A stretch of DNA of 64,000 bases, taken from Rhodocyclales bacterium (GTDB lineage Bacteria > Pseudomonadota > Gammaproteobacteria > Burkholderiales > Rhodocyclaceae). Position 1 is the first letter of the stretch. Every line of letters starts with the position of its first letter. The position numbers and the translations under genes were made by a program. Under the pieces are notes generated by a model, which ran no database searches, was not told the origin of the DNA, and saw nothing but the letters and a program-made list of their open reading frames with translations. The stretch spans positions 1 to 64,000 of the forward strand of contig JAQGMG010000003.1 in NCBI GenBank assembly GCA_028292485.1, given 5' to 3'. Positions 26,771 to 35,406 of this stretch are shown here, one piece after another.

Positions 26771-26864
26771 TTCAAGCGTAGGGCGCAGTGAAACTGCGCC
26801 AGCGCTGCCGATCGATCCTCGTTTGCAGCGTGGGTGGCGCAGTTTTCACTGCGCCCTACTTGAA
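26771..26864. repeat. Long imperfect hairpin repeat between convergent genes
   Basis: Arms 26771-26808 (TTCAAGCGTAGGGCGCAGTG start) and 26825-26864 are inverted copies with few mismatches and a 16-nt spacer, giving a hairpin of nearly 40 bp. Its right end touches the ybiB stop codon and its left end is 6 bp from the ppk2 stop. GTAGGGCGCAGTGAAACTGCGCC-like elements are dispersed repeats in several proteobacteria. It could also serve as a bidirectional transcript end. Confidence 0.8.
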
Positions 26865-27776
26865 TCAGCTTGTTGCCAGAGTTGCCAGCGCTGCAACCTG
26901 ATCCAGTATCGGCTGCGGTATCGGCATGTGGCCACTGAGCATGGCACGCACGATCTCCGCATTGTTTTCCACCGAACATTCTTCGCTACCGACTGCTTCT
27001 GCTTCCAGTGAAACCTGGTCGAACATTTCGACGGCGACGCCACGTTGAAAACCCAGCAGACGTGGACGGCGGCGCGGGCTGGCGTAGGCTTCGCCCTCTG
27101 TGCCGCGCATCAGCAACGCTGTGGCGTTTTCCTGCACGAGAAACTGTTCCATGAGGACCAGATACTCGGGGTGCGTGACGGCAACGACGCGCACGCTACG
27201 GCCCGGCGCGGGGTCCAGCAATTTGGCGACGGTATGACCGCTGTTGCGCACGCCCAGGCGCGGGCGCAGGGCGAGCAGACGATCAAGACCAGGGCAGAGC
27301 GCTTCGAGCGGCAGACTGGCGAGCCGGTTGGTCTGCAGGCGTTGCGCAGCTTCTGACAGAGTGGCGCACAGCGGCACATCGAGCGCTGCAAGCAGTTCGA
27401 ACGGGCTGACGCGTGCATCGAAATCATGGCGTCCCTGCATCAGCACGGGAATGCCCTGGCGTGCCAGCAGGTGTGCGACCACCGGCATCAGGTTGGCTTG
27501 TTTGCGCGCGCCGTTGTAAGTTGGCAGCACAACGCAGCGCGGCCCTGCGGGGACCAGGATCTGGCGGCAGCGACTATCCAGCGCGGCCTTGAACCCCTGC
27601 AGCTCTTCAAGGTCTTCACCCTTGACGCGCAGTGACAGGAGAATCGCGCCCAGCTCCATATCCGGCACGATGCCGTCGAGGATTGCAGCGAACAGGGTCT
27701 CGGCCAGGGCTTTCGGGATGGGACGCGCGCCTTTGGTGCCGCGCCCGATTTCCTTGATGATTTGAGCGTACTTCAT
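26865..27776 (-). CDS. ybiB: YbiB-type DNA-binding protein (TrpD2 family)
   Basis: 303 residues. It has the anthranilate phosphoribosyltransferase-like fold: an N-terminal helical domain (KALAETLFAAILDG, DMELGAILLSLRVKGED) and a larger domain with LPTYNGARKQANLMPVVAHLLARQG in place of the PRPP site, and LGVRNSGHTVAKLLDP. In E. coli YbiB and relatives (TrpD2) the enzyme site is lost and the protein binds nucleic acid; it is LexA-regulated there. I did not find a clear LexA box here. Strong match to the family by recall. Confidence 0.88.
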   Translation of the reverse strand: MKYAQIIKEIGRGTKGARPIPKALAETLFAAILDGIVPDMELGAILLSLRVKGEDLEELQGFKAALDSRCRQILVPAGPRCVVLPTYNGARKQANLMPVVAHLLARQGIPVLMQGRHDFDARVSPFELLAALDVPLCATLSEAAQRLQTNRLASLPLEALCPGLDRLLALRPRLGVRNSGHTVAKLLDPAPGRSVRVVAVTHPEYLVLMEQFLVQENATALLMRGTEGEAYASPRRRPRLLGFQRGVAVEMFDQVSLEAEAVGSEECSVENNAEIVRAMLSGHMPIPQPILDQVAALATLATS

Positions 27777-27903
27777 GGGATGGGAAAAGGATGCAGAGGG
27801 TTTCCGTCACGGGGACTGCGGAACCTGCAGAATGCGTGTCTCGACGCATTTGCCAGGTTGGCGGAAAGACGAAATTATGAGCTGTGCGCGTGCTTTGCGC
27901 CAG

Positions 27904-27930
27904 CGTTGATGCGTAGCCGTTGATGCGTAG
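27904..27930. repeat. 13-bp direct repeat upstream of the LEA-type lipoprotein gene
   Basis: CGTTGATGCGTAG occurs at 27904-27916 and 27918-27930, a 14-bp period, 36 bp before the start of the lipoprotein gene and followed by CAGTTGACAG, which resembles a -35 box. It could be a regulator site; there is no independent support. Confidence 0.45.
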
Positions 27931-27965
27931 CAGTTGACAGTAAAAATTGCCCCGAAAGGAATCGA

Positions 27966-28511
27966 GTGAAATCAGGAATCTTGAGCCGTGCCCTGCTCGC
28001 AGGGCTGTGCGTATTGCTCGTCGCTGGTTGTGCCAGCATGAAATGGCACAAGCCACAGATATCGTTGGTGGATGTACGCCTGGCTGGCGGCAATCTGCTG
28101 GAGAGTCGACTTGCGCTGAAAGTGCGTGTGCATAACGAAAATGACAGAGACATAATTCTGGATGCTTTGACCTTCGACATGCTTGCTGGTGATTTTGTCC
28201 TGGCAAGGGGGGCGCGCAGCGAGCCCATCGTGCTGTCGCGCTTGGCAGACACCATCGTCGATATCGACGCCACGGCGCGCACACTCGACATCCTGCAGCG
28301 CTTGCCTGCCCTGGTGCAGAGCGATGGCCGTATCAGCTATGTGGTCAAGGGCGAGGCCGTGATTCGCGATTACGGCAGGGTGCCGTTCGAGCATACGGAT
28401 AGCCTGGCCATGCCGAAGTTGTCACGTGGCGCACCGCCCGCCGCCCTGTCGGGTAGCAATCCCGCTTCCAGTAGCGCAGGGGCGTCCAGCAGTGCGAATG
28501 CCCCACAATAG
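27966..28511 (+). CDS. LEA type 2 family lipoprotein
   Basis: 181 residues beginning at a GTG, with GAAAGGA just upstream. A lipoprotein signal (ALLAGLCVLLVAGC) ends in the lipobox LVAGC, so the mature protein would be anchored by Cys22. Residues 30-155 follow the water-stress/LEA-2 domain pattern (PQISLVDVRLAGGNLLESRLALKVRVHNENDRDI, then SYVVKGEAVIRDYGRVPF). A Ser/Ala-rich tail follows. Family members are periplasmic or outer-membrane proteins of unclear role. It precedes the PP0621-pilS-pilR run by 64 bp. Confidence 0.82.
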   Translation: MKSGILSRALLAGLCVLLVAGCASMKWHKPQISLVDVRLAGGNLLESRLALKVRVHNENDRDIILDALTFDMLAGDFVLARGARSEPIVLSRLADTIVDIDATARTLDILQRLPALVQSDGRISYVVKGEAVIRDYGRVPFEHTDSLAMPKLSRGAPPAALSGSNPASSSAGASSSANAPQ

Positions 28512-28575
28512 TCCTGTCAGCGCCTAAACTTGCGGTTTTCGCTCGTGCTGCTTTCCGGATAGTTCAAACACATTC

Positions 28576-28815
28576 ATGCGCAACCTGCTGCTTTTCCTTT
28601 TCATACTGATTGGCGTCTACTACTTGCGTCGCTTGCTGGCGGGTAACGACGCGGCAGACAAGCCAACAGCTGCAGCCGAACCGCAGCGCGAAGCGGAGCA
28701 GGTGCTTCCTTGCGCGCATTGCGGTTTGCTGGTGCCAGCCAGCGAAGGCGTCGAGTCGCAAGGCAATTTCTTCTGCTCCGCCGAGCACTTGCGTCTGGGT
28801 CCGGGCGCTCAATGA
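28576..28815 (+). CDS. PP0621-family small protein with Cys pair
   Basis: 79 residues. The N-terminal LLLFLFILIGVYYLRRLL is a membrane segment or uncleaved signal. The C-terminal half has CAHCGLLVPASEGVESQGNFFCS, a CxxC...C motif that may bind metal, as in the PP0621 family found upstream of pilS in pseudomonads and Burkholderiales. The stop overlaps the pilS start by 4 nt, so it is coupled to pilS-pilR. Role unknown; a link with PilS function is inferred from position. Confidence 0.82.
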   Translation: MRNLLLFLFILIGVYYLRRLLAGNDAADKPTAAAEPQREAEQVLPCAHCGLLVPASEGVESQGNFFCSAEHLRLGPGAQ

Positions 28816-30365
28816 GCGAGGACTGGGCGGTCCCTCTGCCTGGCGAAACATCGCGTAGCACATCGATACGCTACTTCAATTTTTATCGCCTTGTCATTGC
28901 CAGTCTGCTGGGGATATTCGGCGCGGTCTTCCAGATCGGCGAAGCGTCTCCTGCAGCTTATGCAATCGTTGTCTTCGCATACTGGCTGGCCGCCGTAGGC
29001 TTCATGCTGATCACGCCACGCACGCGCAGCCAGCTCAACACCTTGCTGATGTGGCAGGTGGCACTCGATGTGGTGGTGCTCACCGCCATCATGTTCATCA
29101 GCGGTTCGCAGCGTGGCTCGGTGCCCTATTTGCTGATGACCACCCTGGCAGGGGCTGCGCTGGTTGGCGAAGGGCGCATGGTGCTCGGCTTTGCCGCCAT
29201 GGCAACCATTTCAGTGCTTGCCGAACAGGCTGCGCGCATTGTGCTGCTGGGTGTGCGTGCCGATGACCTGACGCGCACCGGCATTACCTGTCTGGGATAT
29301 TTTGCAGTGGCGTTGCTGGCACGTTTGCTGGCGCGGCGGGCACTCGTCAACGAAGCGCTGGCACGTCATCGCGGCGCGGCATTGCAACGCCAGATGCGCA
29401 TCAATTCGCGCATCATCGAAGACATGCAGGACGGCGTGGTGGTGATCGATGAGAGTGGCTCGGTGCGCCAGCTCAATCCTCGTGCAGTGGAGCTGCTGGG
29501 CGTCGAGCTGGTGGAAGGGGAGCGCGTTGAAATGCGTGTTCCCGAGCTTGGGGCGGGCCTGGAGCAATCCCTGCAGGCACTTTCCCCCGTATTGCGTATC
29601 GAGCGCAGCGGCAAGACCATCCGGCTGCGCCGCGTGCTGACCGGGGAGGGCGGCGACCAGGTGCTGTATCTCGAAGACCTGGACCGCATCGAGGCGCAGG
29701 CGCAACAGCTCAAGCTGGCCGCGCTGGGGCGCCTCACCGCCAATATTGCGCATGAAATACGCAACCCGCTGGCCTCGGTCACGCAGGCCGCCGAGTTGTT
29801 GCAGGATGAGAAACGCACGCAGATGCAGCAACGCCTGTCGCGCATCGTGCTCGACAATGCCGCGCGTATCGAGCGTATCGTGCATGACGTGCTGGAAGTG
29901 GGGCGTCGTGACAAGGCGACTGTGGAGTCGCTGGATGCGACTGCCTTTGTGCACAATTTCATCGAAGAATTCGCCATGCATACACAGGCGGCCCGAGAAT
30001 GCGTGCATGTCGAAATCGAAGGGCAGCCGAAGATCTGCTTTGATCGGGTGCATCTGGCACAGATACTCGGCAACCTGCTGAGCAATGCTTTGCGCTATTG
30101 TCAGCGGCTGCCGGATTCGGTGCGCCTCAAGATCGTGGCGCAGGGCGAGGAGCAATTGCTCGTGTCTGTCAGCGACGATGGCCCGGGCATCGCGACGCAA
30201 GAGCGAGGTCGCATCTTCGAGCCGTTTCACACAACCGATCCCAAGGGAACAGGTCTGGGTCTGTACGTGGCACAGGAGCTGGCCGACGCCAATGGCGCAC
30301 GCCTTGTCCTGGCCGACACGGAAGCAGGCGCCGAATTCCATTTGATAGCGAGAGGGCAGGCATGA
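28812..30365 (+). CDS. pilS: Sensor histidine kinase PilS
   Basis: 517 residues from the ATG at 28812 (the open frame upstream overlaps PP0621 in another frame). The N-terminal third has about six membrane segments (25-175), then a PAS domain (about 195-295), the phospho-acceptor helix with His314 in NIAHEIRNPLASV, the N box GNLLSNALRY and G boxes DDGPGIA and GTGLGLYVA. PilS senses pilin in the membrane and controls PilR phosphorylation. Gene order PP0621-pilS-pilR with 4-nt overlaps is typical. The pilin and minor pilin genes are elsewhere (about 50-58 kb here). Confidence 0.93.
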   Translation: MSEDWAVPLPGETSRSTSIRYFNFYRLVIASLLGIFGAVFQIGEASPAAYAIVVFAYWLAAVGFMLITPRTRSQLNTLLMWQVALDVVVLTAIMFISGSQRGSVPYLLMTTLAGAALVGEGRMVLGFAAMATISVLAEQAARIVLLGVRADDLTRTGITCLGYFAVALLARLLARRALVNEALARHRGAALQRQMRINSRIIEDMQDGVVVIDESGSVRQLNPRAVELLGVELVEGERVEMRVPELGAGLEQSLQALSPVLRIERSGKTIRLRRVLTGEGGDQVLYLEDLDRIEAQAQQLKLAALGRLTANIAHEIRNPLASVTQAAELLQDEKRTQMQQRLSRIVLDNAARIERIVHDVLEVGRRDKATVESLDATAFVHNFIEEFAMHTQAARECVHVEIEGQPKICFDRVHLAQILGNLLSNALRYCQRLPDSVRLKIVAQGEEQLLVSVSDDGPGIATQERGRIFEPFHTTDPKGTGLGLYVAQELADANGARLVLADTEAGAEFHLIARGQA

Positions 30366-31747
30366 GTGTGCAATCCGGTGAGCGCCGGTCGGGTCCGCGG
30401 GACGCCGATGTGCTGATCGTCGATGACGAAGACGATATTCGCGAGTTGCTTGAAATATCCTTGATGCGCATGGGGTTGGGCGCGGACAGCGTCGGCAGTG
30501 TCGGCGCTGCAATCAAGCTCCTGTCGGAGCGCAACTACCGCCTGGTTCTCACCGACATGCGCTTGCCTGATGGCGAGGGCCTGGAAGTCGTGCGGCATGT
30601 CGCGGCGCATTCAAATGACTTGCCTGTGGCGGTCATCACCGCGCATGGCAGCATGGACAACGCGGTCGCTGCGCTGAAGGCAGGTGCATTCGACTATCTC
30701 TCCAAGCCTGTATCGCTTGAACAGCTGCGTGCGCTGGTCAAGTCTGCCCTCGATGTGAGGACGCGGCAGTCCAGCGCGCCGTCGGACAAGACGCCGCAAT
30801 TTACCGGCAGCTCGCAGGCGATGGACCAGGTGCGCAATCTGGTGGAACGGCTGGCACGCAGCCTGGCGCCGGTCTATGTGTCAGGCGAGTCGGGCAGTGG
30901 CAAGGAGCGTGCGGCGCGCATGATCCACATGCTCGGCCCGCGGGCTGAACAGCCCTTCATCGCTGTCAACTGTGGCGCGATTCCCGAGAATCTCATGGAG
31001 TCCGAATTCTTCGGCTATCGCAAGGGGGCTTTCACCGGCGCTGAAACGGATCGCGATGGCTTCTTTCACGCCGCCAACGGTGGCACCTTGTTCCTCGATG
31101 AAGTCGCCGATCTGCCGCTGGCGATGCAGGTCAAATTGTTACGCGTGATCCAGGAGCGTCGTGTGCGCCGGGTGGGCGACACACAAGAGCAGGCGATCGA
31201 CGTGCGCATCATTTCCGCCACGCATCAGAGCCTCAAGGAACAAGTCGATGCAGGGCGGTTCCGTCAGGATCTTTTCTACCGGCTCAATGTAATCGAGATG
31301 CACATGCCGGCCTTGCGCGAGCGGCGTGAAGATATCCCCGAGCTGGCGCAGAGCATTCTGCAGCGGCTCGCTCATGACTCCGGCATGAGCCTGCCGCGAC
31401 TTACCGCCGCTGCGATCAAGGCGCTCGAGCGTTATGCGTTTCCGGGCAATGTGCGTGAGCTGGAAAATATTCTGGAACGCGCACTGGCGCTATCATCGGG
31501 AGATGACATTGACGAGGCGGACCTGCGCCTGGAGCCGATGTCGTTGTCATCGTCCGAGCTCTCGGCAAGTGGCGCGAGCGAAGGTGGCAATCTGCAGGAT
31601 CACCTTGATCGTGTCGAAAAGCTGGCAATCGTCGAAGCCTTGTCGAAAACCGGCGGCAATCGCACGCGCGCAGCGCAATTGCTGGGCGTTACTTTCCGCT
31701 CACTACGGTACCGGATGGAACGCCTGGGGATGAAGGAGCAGCAGTAG
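30362..31747 (+). CDS. pilR: Sigma-54-dependent response regulator PilR
   Basis: 461 residues from the ATG at 30362, overlapping the pilS stop by 4 nt. Receiver domain 15-130 with acidic pair in VDDEDD and acceptor Asp65 (LTDMRLPDGEG). AAA+ domain with Walker A GESGSGKE (175-182), the sigma-54 contact loop GAFTGA (222-227) and Walker B GGTLFLDEV (240-248). C-terminal Fis-type helix-turn-helix (GGNRTRAAQLLGVTFRSLRYR). It activates sigma-54 promoters, classically that of the major pilin gene. It is the only enhancer-binding protein in this window. Confidence 0.95.
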   Translation: MSVQSGERRSGPRDADVLIVDDEDDIRELLEISLMRMGLGADSVGSVGAAIKLLSERNYRLVLTDMRLPDGEGLEVVRHVAAHSNDLPVAVITAHGSMDNAVAALKAGAFDYLSKPVSLEQLRALVKSALDVRTRQSSAPSDKTPQFTGSSQAMDQVRNLVERLARSLAPVYVSGESGSGKERAARMIHMLGPRAEQPFIAVNCGAIPENLMESEFFGYRKGAFTGAETDRDGFFHAANGGTLFLDEVADLPLAMQVKLLRVIQERRVRRVGDTQEQAIDVRIISATHQSLKEQVDAGRFRQDLFYRLNVIEMHMPALRERREDIPELAQSILQRLAHDSGMSLPRLTAAAIKALERYAFPGNVRELENILERALALSSGDDIDEADLRLEPMSLSSSELSASGASEGGNLQDHLDRVEKLAIVEALSKTGGNRTRAAQLLGVTFRSLRYRMERLGMKEQQ

Positions 31748-31782
31748 GCGCCAGGCAAAGTCGGAAGGCGGGCTGCAAAGGC

Positions 31783-31834
31783 AAGGGCCGCAAGGAGGAC
31801 AGCAGAAGCTGTCTTTCCTTGCGGCCCTTTGTTT
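31783..31834. terminator. Intrinsic terminator between pilR and flgN
   Basis: The sequence AAGGGCCGCAAGGA at 31783 pairs with TCCTTGCGGCCCTT ending at about 31828, followed by TGTTTTC; an inner GACAGC/GCTGTC pair extends the hairpin. It lies between the convergent pilR and flgN genes and would work best for pilR. Confidence 0.75.
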
Positions 31835-31870
31835 TCGTCAGCGTTCCCCACGCTTGCGCGTGAAGTGCTG

Positions 31871-32365
31871 TTACACGCTGCCCAGAATGCGTGAGCCCGG
31901 TCGCGTGCGGGAAATGCCATCGCGGCCGTAGGTTGTCGGTTGATCGGCATGCGCCATCAATACCGCCAGAGCCTGATGATTGTTTTTCAGCCGCTCGGTA
32001 ATGAAGCGACCGTTTTCGAGATTGATATTGCGCGCCTGTTCCGCTGCGGCGAGATATTCGCCCCATGCTGGCGCGCCAGCATCGCCCAGCAATTTCTGGA
32101 TGCCGTCGCGGTCGTGCGGCAGGCCGGCTTGCGCCAGCACAGCGATACGGGCCGTCGACAGCTGATCGAGTTGCCGGACAATCTGCCCCTTGCGTTCGGA
32201 AAGTGCGAACAGGGGTTCCATGTCGGTATGCGACAATGTTTCGCGTTCCTCACCGAGCACGGCGATGAACTCGCGTACCAGATCGCGTTCGGCGCCCAGC
32301 AGCGAAATCAGGCGCTGGCGTAACGCGCCCGGATCGGTACCACTGCCTTGCACACTGATGCTCAC
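31871..32365 (-). CDS. flgN: Flagellar export chaperone FlgN
   Basis: 164 residues from a GTG at 32365, chosen because a longer frame would overlap flgM by 41 nt. The protein is helical with the FlgN pattern: LISLLGAERDLVREFIAVLGEERETL, then LFALSERKGQIVRQLDQLS, and LNLENGRFI-like INLENGRFITERLKNNHQALAVL near the end. FlgN keeps the hook-associated proteins FlgK and FlgL soluble and delivers them to the export gate. It lies 7 bp downstream of flgM. The start has no strong Shine-Dalgarno, so it may depend on translation of flgM. Confidence 0.85.
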   Translation of the reverse strand: MSISVQGSGTDPGALRQRLISLLGAERDLVREFIAVLGEERETLSHTDMEPLFALSERKGQIVRQLDQLSTARIAVLAQAGLPHDRDGIQKLLGDAGAPAWGEYLAAAEQARNINLENGRFITERLKNNHQALAVLMAHADQPTTYGRDGISRTRPGSRILGSV

Positions 32366-32372
32366 GTTGCGA

Positions 32373-32669
32373 TCAGGCCGATTGAGGCCGTGCGGACAAC
32401 ATCTGACGGACACTCTCGATCAGGGCATCGGCAACCTTTTCCGGATGAACCTGGAAACGACCGTCCGAAATCGCCTGCTTGATTTCGTCCACCTTGGCGC
32501 CATCCACAACTGGCGCTTGCGCGATCAGTTGATCCAGCTTGCCCGATAGCGCCACCTGCGTGCCGCCACCGCTCGTTTGGACCGGGCTGGACGAAGTCTC
32601 TCGCGACGAGCGTGTCTTGCTGTCACCGCCAATCTGGCCGGAAGATTTGACTGAATTATCGATTTTCAC
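32373..32669 (-). CDS. flgM: Anti-sigma-28 factor FlgM
   Basis: 98 residues. The N-terminus MKIDNSVK and a Ser/Gly-rich middle are followed by the conserved sigma-28-binding part: VALSGKLDQLIAQ, VDEIKQAISDGRFQVHPEKVADALIESVR. FlgM holds FliA inactive until the hook is finished and FlgM is exported. It is the first gene of flgM-flgN, with a possible sigma-28 promoter about 80 bp upstream. Confidence 0.95.
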   Translation of the reverse strand: MKIDNSVKSSGQIGGDSKTRSSRETSSSPVQTSGGGTQVALSGKLDQLIAQAPVVDGAKVDEIKQAISDGRFQVHPEKVADALIESVRQMLSARPQSA

Positions 32670-32747
32670 TGCGTTCCCCTTTTACTCAAGGCTTCGGCGT
32701 CATTCGTACCCACTACGGTAAACCCTGATCTGCCGTCTCACCGGATG

Positions 32748-32774
32748 TAACGGTCGGATTTGAAGCAAACTTTA
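32748..32774 (-). promoter_or_regulatory. Possible sigma-28 promoter for flgM-flgN
   Basis: Read on the minus strand, TAAAGTTT (32774-32767) matches the sigma-28 -35 box exactly; 11 nt later GACCGTTA (32755-32748) is only a partial match (4 of 8) to GCCGATAA. The spacing is right and flgM is a classic sigma-28 target, so the call is reasonable but not strong. The rest of the 307-bp gap between flgM and the asparaginase gene shows no gene. Confidence 0.4.
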
Positions 32775-32976
32775 GCCCTTTTTATGGGGCTTGGCACGGC
32801 TTGCAGTCATACCTGCTTATTTCGAATTGATCGGTACAAGACAATCAGCGGCTTATCACCCTGTATTCTTTAGGCGCACAAAGCTTTTATTGCTGGCAGT
32901 GGTAGGGCTGACGTGACAAATGGCGTGGCCTGGTGATGAGCGAAAGTCCGAGCTTCGCACGCTGTACGAGGAGCGT

Positions 32977-34023
32977 ATGAAAAGAATTCTGTTGTTGTAT
33001 ACGGGGGGAACCATCGGTTGTGAGGGCACGCCGCTCGCCCCGATGTCCGCCGAACGCTTCAAACACTGCCTGACGGCGCTTGCGCTCATGCCGCAGGATG
33101 TCGTGTGTGAGCTGCAAGCGCTGCCGCAGCCGCTCGATAGCGCCACTATGCAGCCGGGCGACTGGCTGGATATTACTGCGAGCCTGCTCGATGCCTGGGC
33201 GAGTTTCGATGGCTTTGTCGTGTTGCACGGCACGGACACGCTGGCTTACACCGCTGCGGCCTTGTCCTTCCTGCTCCAGGGGGCCGACAAACCGGTTGTA
33301 TTCACCGGCTCGCAATATCCCTTGTCGGCTGTGCAGTCGGATGCGCCGCGCAATATTGCGGACGCCATTGTTGCCGCAGCCGCAGCCGCTCCCGGCCTGA
33401 CCGAGGTGAGCGTGTGTTTTGCCGGTCGCCTGTTGCGTGGCAATCGTTGTATCAAGCGCAGCGTCACGGAGCCGGATGCATTTGCCTCACCCAACTGGCC
33501 TCAGCTCGGCGAAGTGGCAGACCATATTGTTGTGTTGAACGCGAGCGCATTGTTGCCCCAGCCGGTGAAGCCATTCGATAGCCAGGCTGTGCGGGCCGGG
33601 CTGCAGCAAGTGCGCGAGCGCCTGTCTGACTATCCCGTATGGGCGATCCAGCTGCATCCTGGCTTTCCGCCGGCTTTGCTGCGCGCTGCATTGACGTTGC
33701 ACGCCGCGCCGCGTGCCTGGGTGCTGGCCTGCTATGGCAGCGGCAACGCACCGGAAGACGCGGATTTCATCGCTGCCCTGCATGAAGCACGCGCCCGCGG
33801 TGTTGTCGTCGTGGCGGTGACGCAAGCCGCACACGGCGGCGTTGACCTGACGACTTATCGTACCGGCGCAGGCCTCGCGCAAGCTGGCGTAATTTCGGGG
33901 CGAGACATGACGCTTCCGGCCGCGCTGACCAAATTGCAGCTCCTGCTGGCGCAGGGTCTTTCGCAGGATGAAGTGATCACACGACTGTCGCAACCGCTTG
34001 CCGGCGAGATGTCCCCGGGCTAA
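32977..34023 (+). CDS. Type I (cytoplasmic-type) L-asparaginase
   Basis: 348 residues from the ATG at 32977, which has GAGGAG 5 nt upstream. Catalytic motifs of the asparaginase family are present: YTGGTIG (8-14) with the first threonine, and HGTDT (84-88) with the second Thr-Asp pair; TGSQYPL and YGSGNAP are also conserved. No signal peptide, so the enzyme is cytoplasmic and probably the AnsA-like low-affinity type. The last bases overlap the stop codon of the convergent SRPBCC gene. It interrupts the flagellar gene order. Confidence 0.9.
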   Translation: MKRILLLYTGGTIGCEGTPLAPMSAERFKHCLTALALMPQDVVCELQALPQPLDSATMQPGDWLDITASLLDAWASFDGFVVLHGTDTLAYTAAALSFLLQGADKPVVFTGSQYPLSAVQSDAPRNIADAIVAAAAAAPGLTEVSVCFAGRLLRGNRCIKRSVTEPDAFASPNWPQLGEVADHIVVLNASALLPQPVKPFDSQAVRAGLQQVRERLSDYPVWAIQLHPGFPPALLRAALTLHAAPRAWVLACYGSGNAPEDADFIAALHEARARGVVVVAVTQAAHGGVDLTTYRTGAGLAQAGVISGRDMTLPAALTKLQLLLAQGLSQDEVITRLSQPLAGEMSPG

Positions 34024-34550
34024 GCGTGCCGCCTTCTGTCGCCGGGCATGTCTGGTGTGCGCGGGCTCATATCGCGATATTCCGAGAGCCTGCACCCAAG
34101 CCGCTTCGCCATGCCGTGCGCGCCACTGCGCATGACCTGGAAATGATTCCATGCGAATACCGGTCGCAGCAGCGCAGCGAAACGACGCATCCACGGGCGT
34201 GACAGACGTACGTCCCAGCGGTAGGTGACGATGACTGCGTCATCGCCGTGCGGTGTCAGTATCCACAGGCCGCGACCGTCAAGATCACCTGTGACCGAGC
34301 CTTCCAGCTCGAAAGGCGGCGCAGCACGTGTGCGCGCGATCTGCAGGTTCAGACGATAGAGCAGCGGCGTACGCCATACCAATTCGACCAGCTTGCCGGT
34401 GCCATCGTCATTGCCTGCGTGCAGGGTGGCGGCTCGCATGACCTCGGGCCACCACCGTGGCCATTCGCCGATATCGTCCAGAAGCGCCCATATCTGTCTT
34501 GCGTTGCAGGCGAGCTGCCATTGACTGATCAGAACGAAGCGATCCTGCAT
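34020..34550 (-). CDS. SRPBCC-family (polyketide cyclase/START-like) protein
   Basis: 176 residues. The helix-grip fold pattern is visible: an N-terminal strand ISQWQLACNARQIWALLDDIGEWPRWWPEV, then ELVWRTPLLYRLNLQI, GDLDGRGLWIL and a long C-terminal helix with NHFQVMRSGAHGMAKRLG. The cavity of this fold binds hydrophobic ligands; the ligand here is unknown. It starts 4 bp after the cupin gene, so it is the third gene of an ECF sigma-cupin-SRPBCC operon. Its stop codon interlocks with that of the asparaginase gene. Confidence 0.82.
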   Translation of the reverse strand: MQDRFVLISQWQLACNARQIWALLDDIGEWPRWWPEVMRAATLHAGNDDGTGKLVELVWRTPLLYRLNLQIARTRAAPPFELEGSVTGDLDGRGLWILTPHGDDAVIVTYRWDVRLSRPWMRRFAALLRPVFAWNHFQVMRSGAHGMAKRLGCRLSEYRDMSPRTPDMPGDRRRHA

Positions 34551-34554
34551 CGAA

Positions 34555-35406
34555 TCAGGTCAATCGCGCCAGATCGGCAGAGGTATGGACGAACAGCAGG
34601 CCGCCGACATCTGACGTGATGTCGCCACGTGCCGAAGCGCCCGGTGCCAGTTGATATTCGCCGGTACGCAGCAGGATGTCGCCAAGAAAAACTTCGCCGG
34701 CAACCGTCAGGCACTCTTCTTCATGGGCATGCACGTAGCCCGGCATGTGGCCGCCGGGCTCGATGCTGACCAGCATTGAAGCGACGTCACCGTTGATCCA
34801 CAGCGGTTTGATGCGCGTGCCCACGCCGACGGAATGCCAGTTGTCATGATCGGCACGTACCGTGGTGGGTTGCACGCCACGGCCCGGCAACCAGGCGGAC
34901 ACAAGCTCGCGCACCATGCGCACGCCGCTGCCCAGCGAGCTGCCGCGAATGAAGATCAGCGCACCGTCTTTCGACCCGATGCTCGGATGCTTGCTGCCGC
35001 GCGGGGCGAGGTGGTAGTCCTGCGCGCCGACGACAAGGTCGCCAGTGGTGAGGCTGCCGCGCAGCACCACGCATTCTTCGTGTGCAAGATGACGATGGCC
35101 GGGCAGGCTGGTGCCCGGTTCGAATTCGATCAGCGCCGAGCTGACGATTCCGTTGTCATGGAGTACGCAGGCGCGCACGCCCTTGCTGAGTACTTGCCAT
35201 TTCTGATCGGCCTTGCGCAGGGTGCGCAAGCCGCGATGGCTGGCTGCGCTGCTTGCAATACGGCTTTGCAGGCGCGTGTGCAAGCCAGGTTCGCGCGAGG
35301 GCGGCACCTGTGCCGGACGCAGACCGTCGGCAAGGAGCGCCAGCGCCAATTCAGCTTCAGTTGTATTTTCGTCGCTTGCCGAAGCCGACGTGAGATGGTT
35401 ATTCAT
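34555..35406 (-). CDS. Double-cupin ChrR-like anti-sigma factor
   Basis: 283 residues with two cupin domains: the first around 95-145 (GTSLPGHRHLAHEECVVLRG) and the second around 205-260 (GGHMPGYVHAHEEECLTVAG), both with His/Glu sets for metal binding. ChrR-type anti-sigma factors couple a sigma-binding zinc domain to such a cupin. Here residues 1-85 are helical but have no HxxxCxxC zinc motif, only one cysteine, so sigma binding, if it occurs, is zinc-free. It overlaps the ECF sigma gene by 4 nt. The pairing supports an anti-sigma role; the signal is unknown (singlet oxygen or peroxide in relatives). Confidence 0.8.
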   Translation of the reverse strand: MNNHLTSASASDENTTEAELALALLADGLRPAQVPPSREPGLHTRLQSRIASSAASHRGLRTLRKADQKWQVLSKGVRACVLHDNGIVSSALIEFEPGTSLPGHRHLAHEECVVLRGSLTTGDLVVGAQDYHLAPRGSKHPSIGSKDGALIFIRGSSLGSGVRMVRELVSAWLPGRGVQPTTVRADHDNWHSVGVGTRIKPLWINGDVASMLVSIEPGGHMPGYVHAHEEECLTVAGEVFLGDILLRTGEYQLAPGASARGDITSDVGGLLFVHTSADLARLT

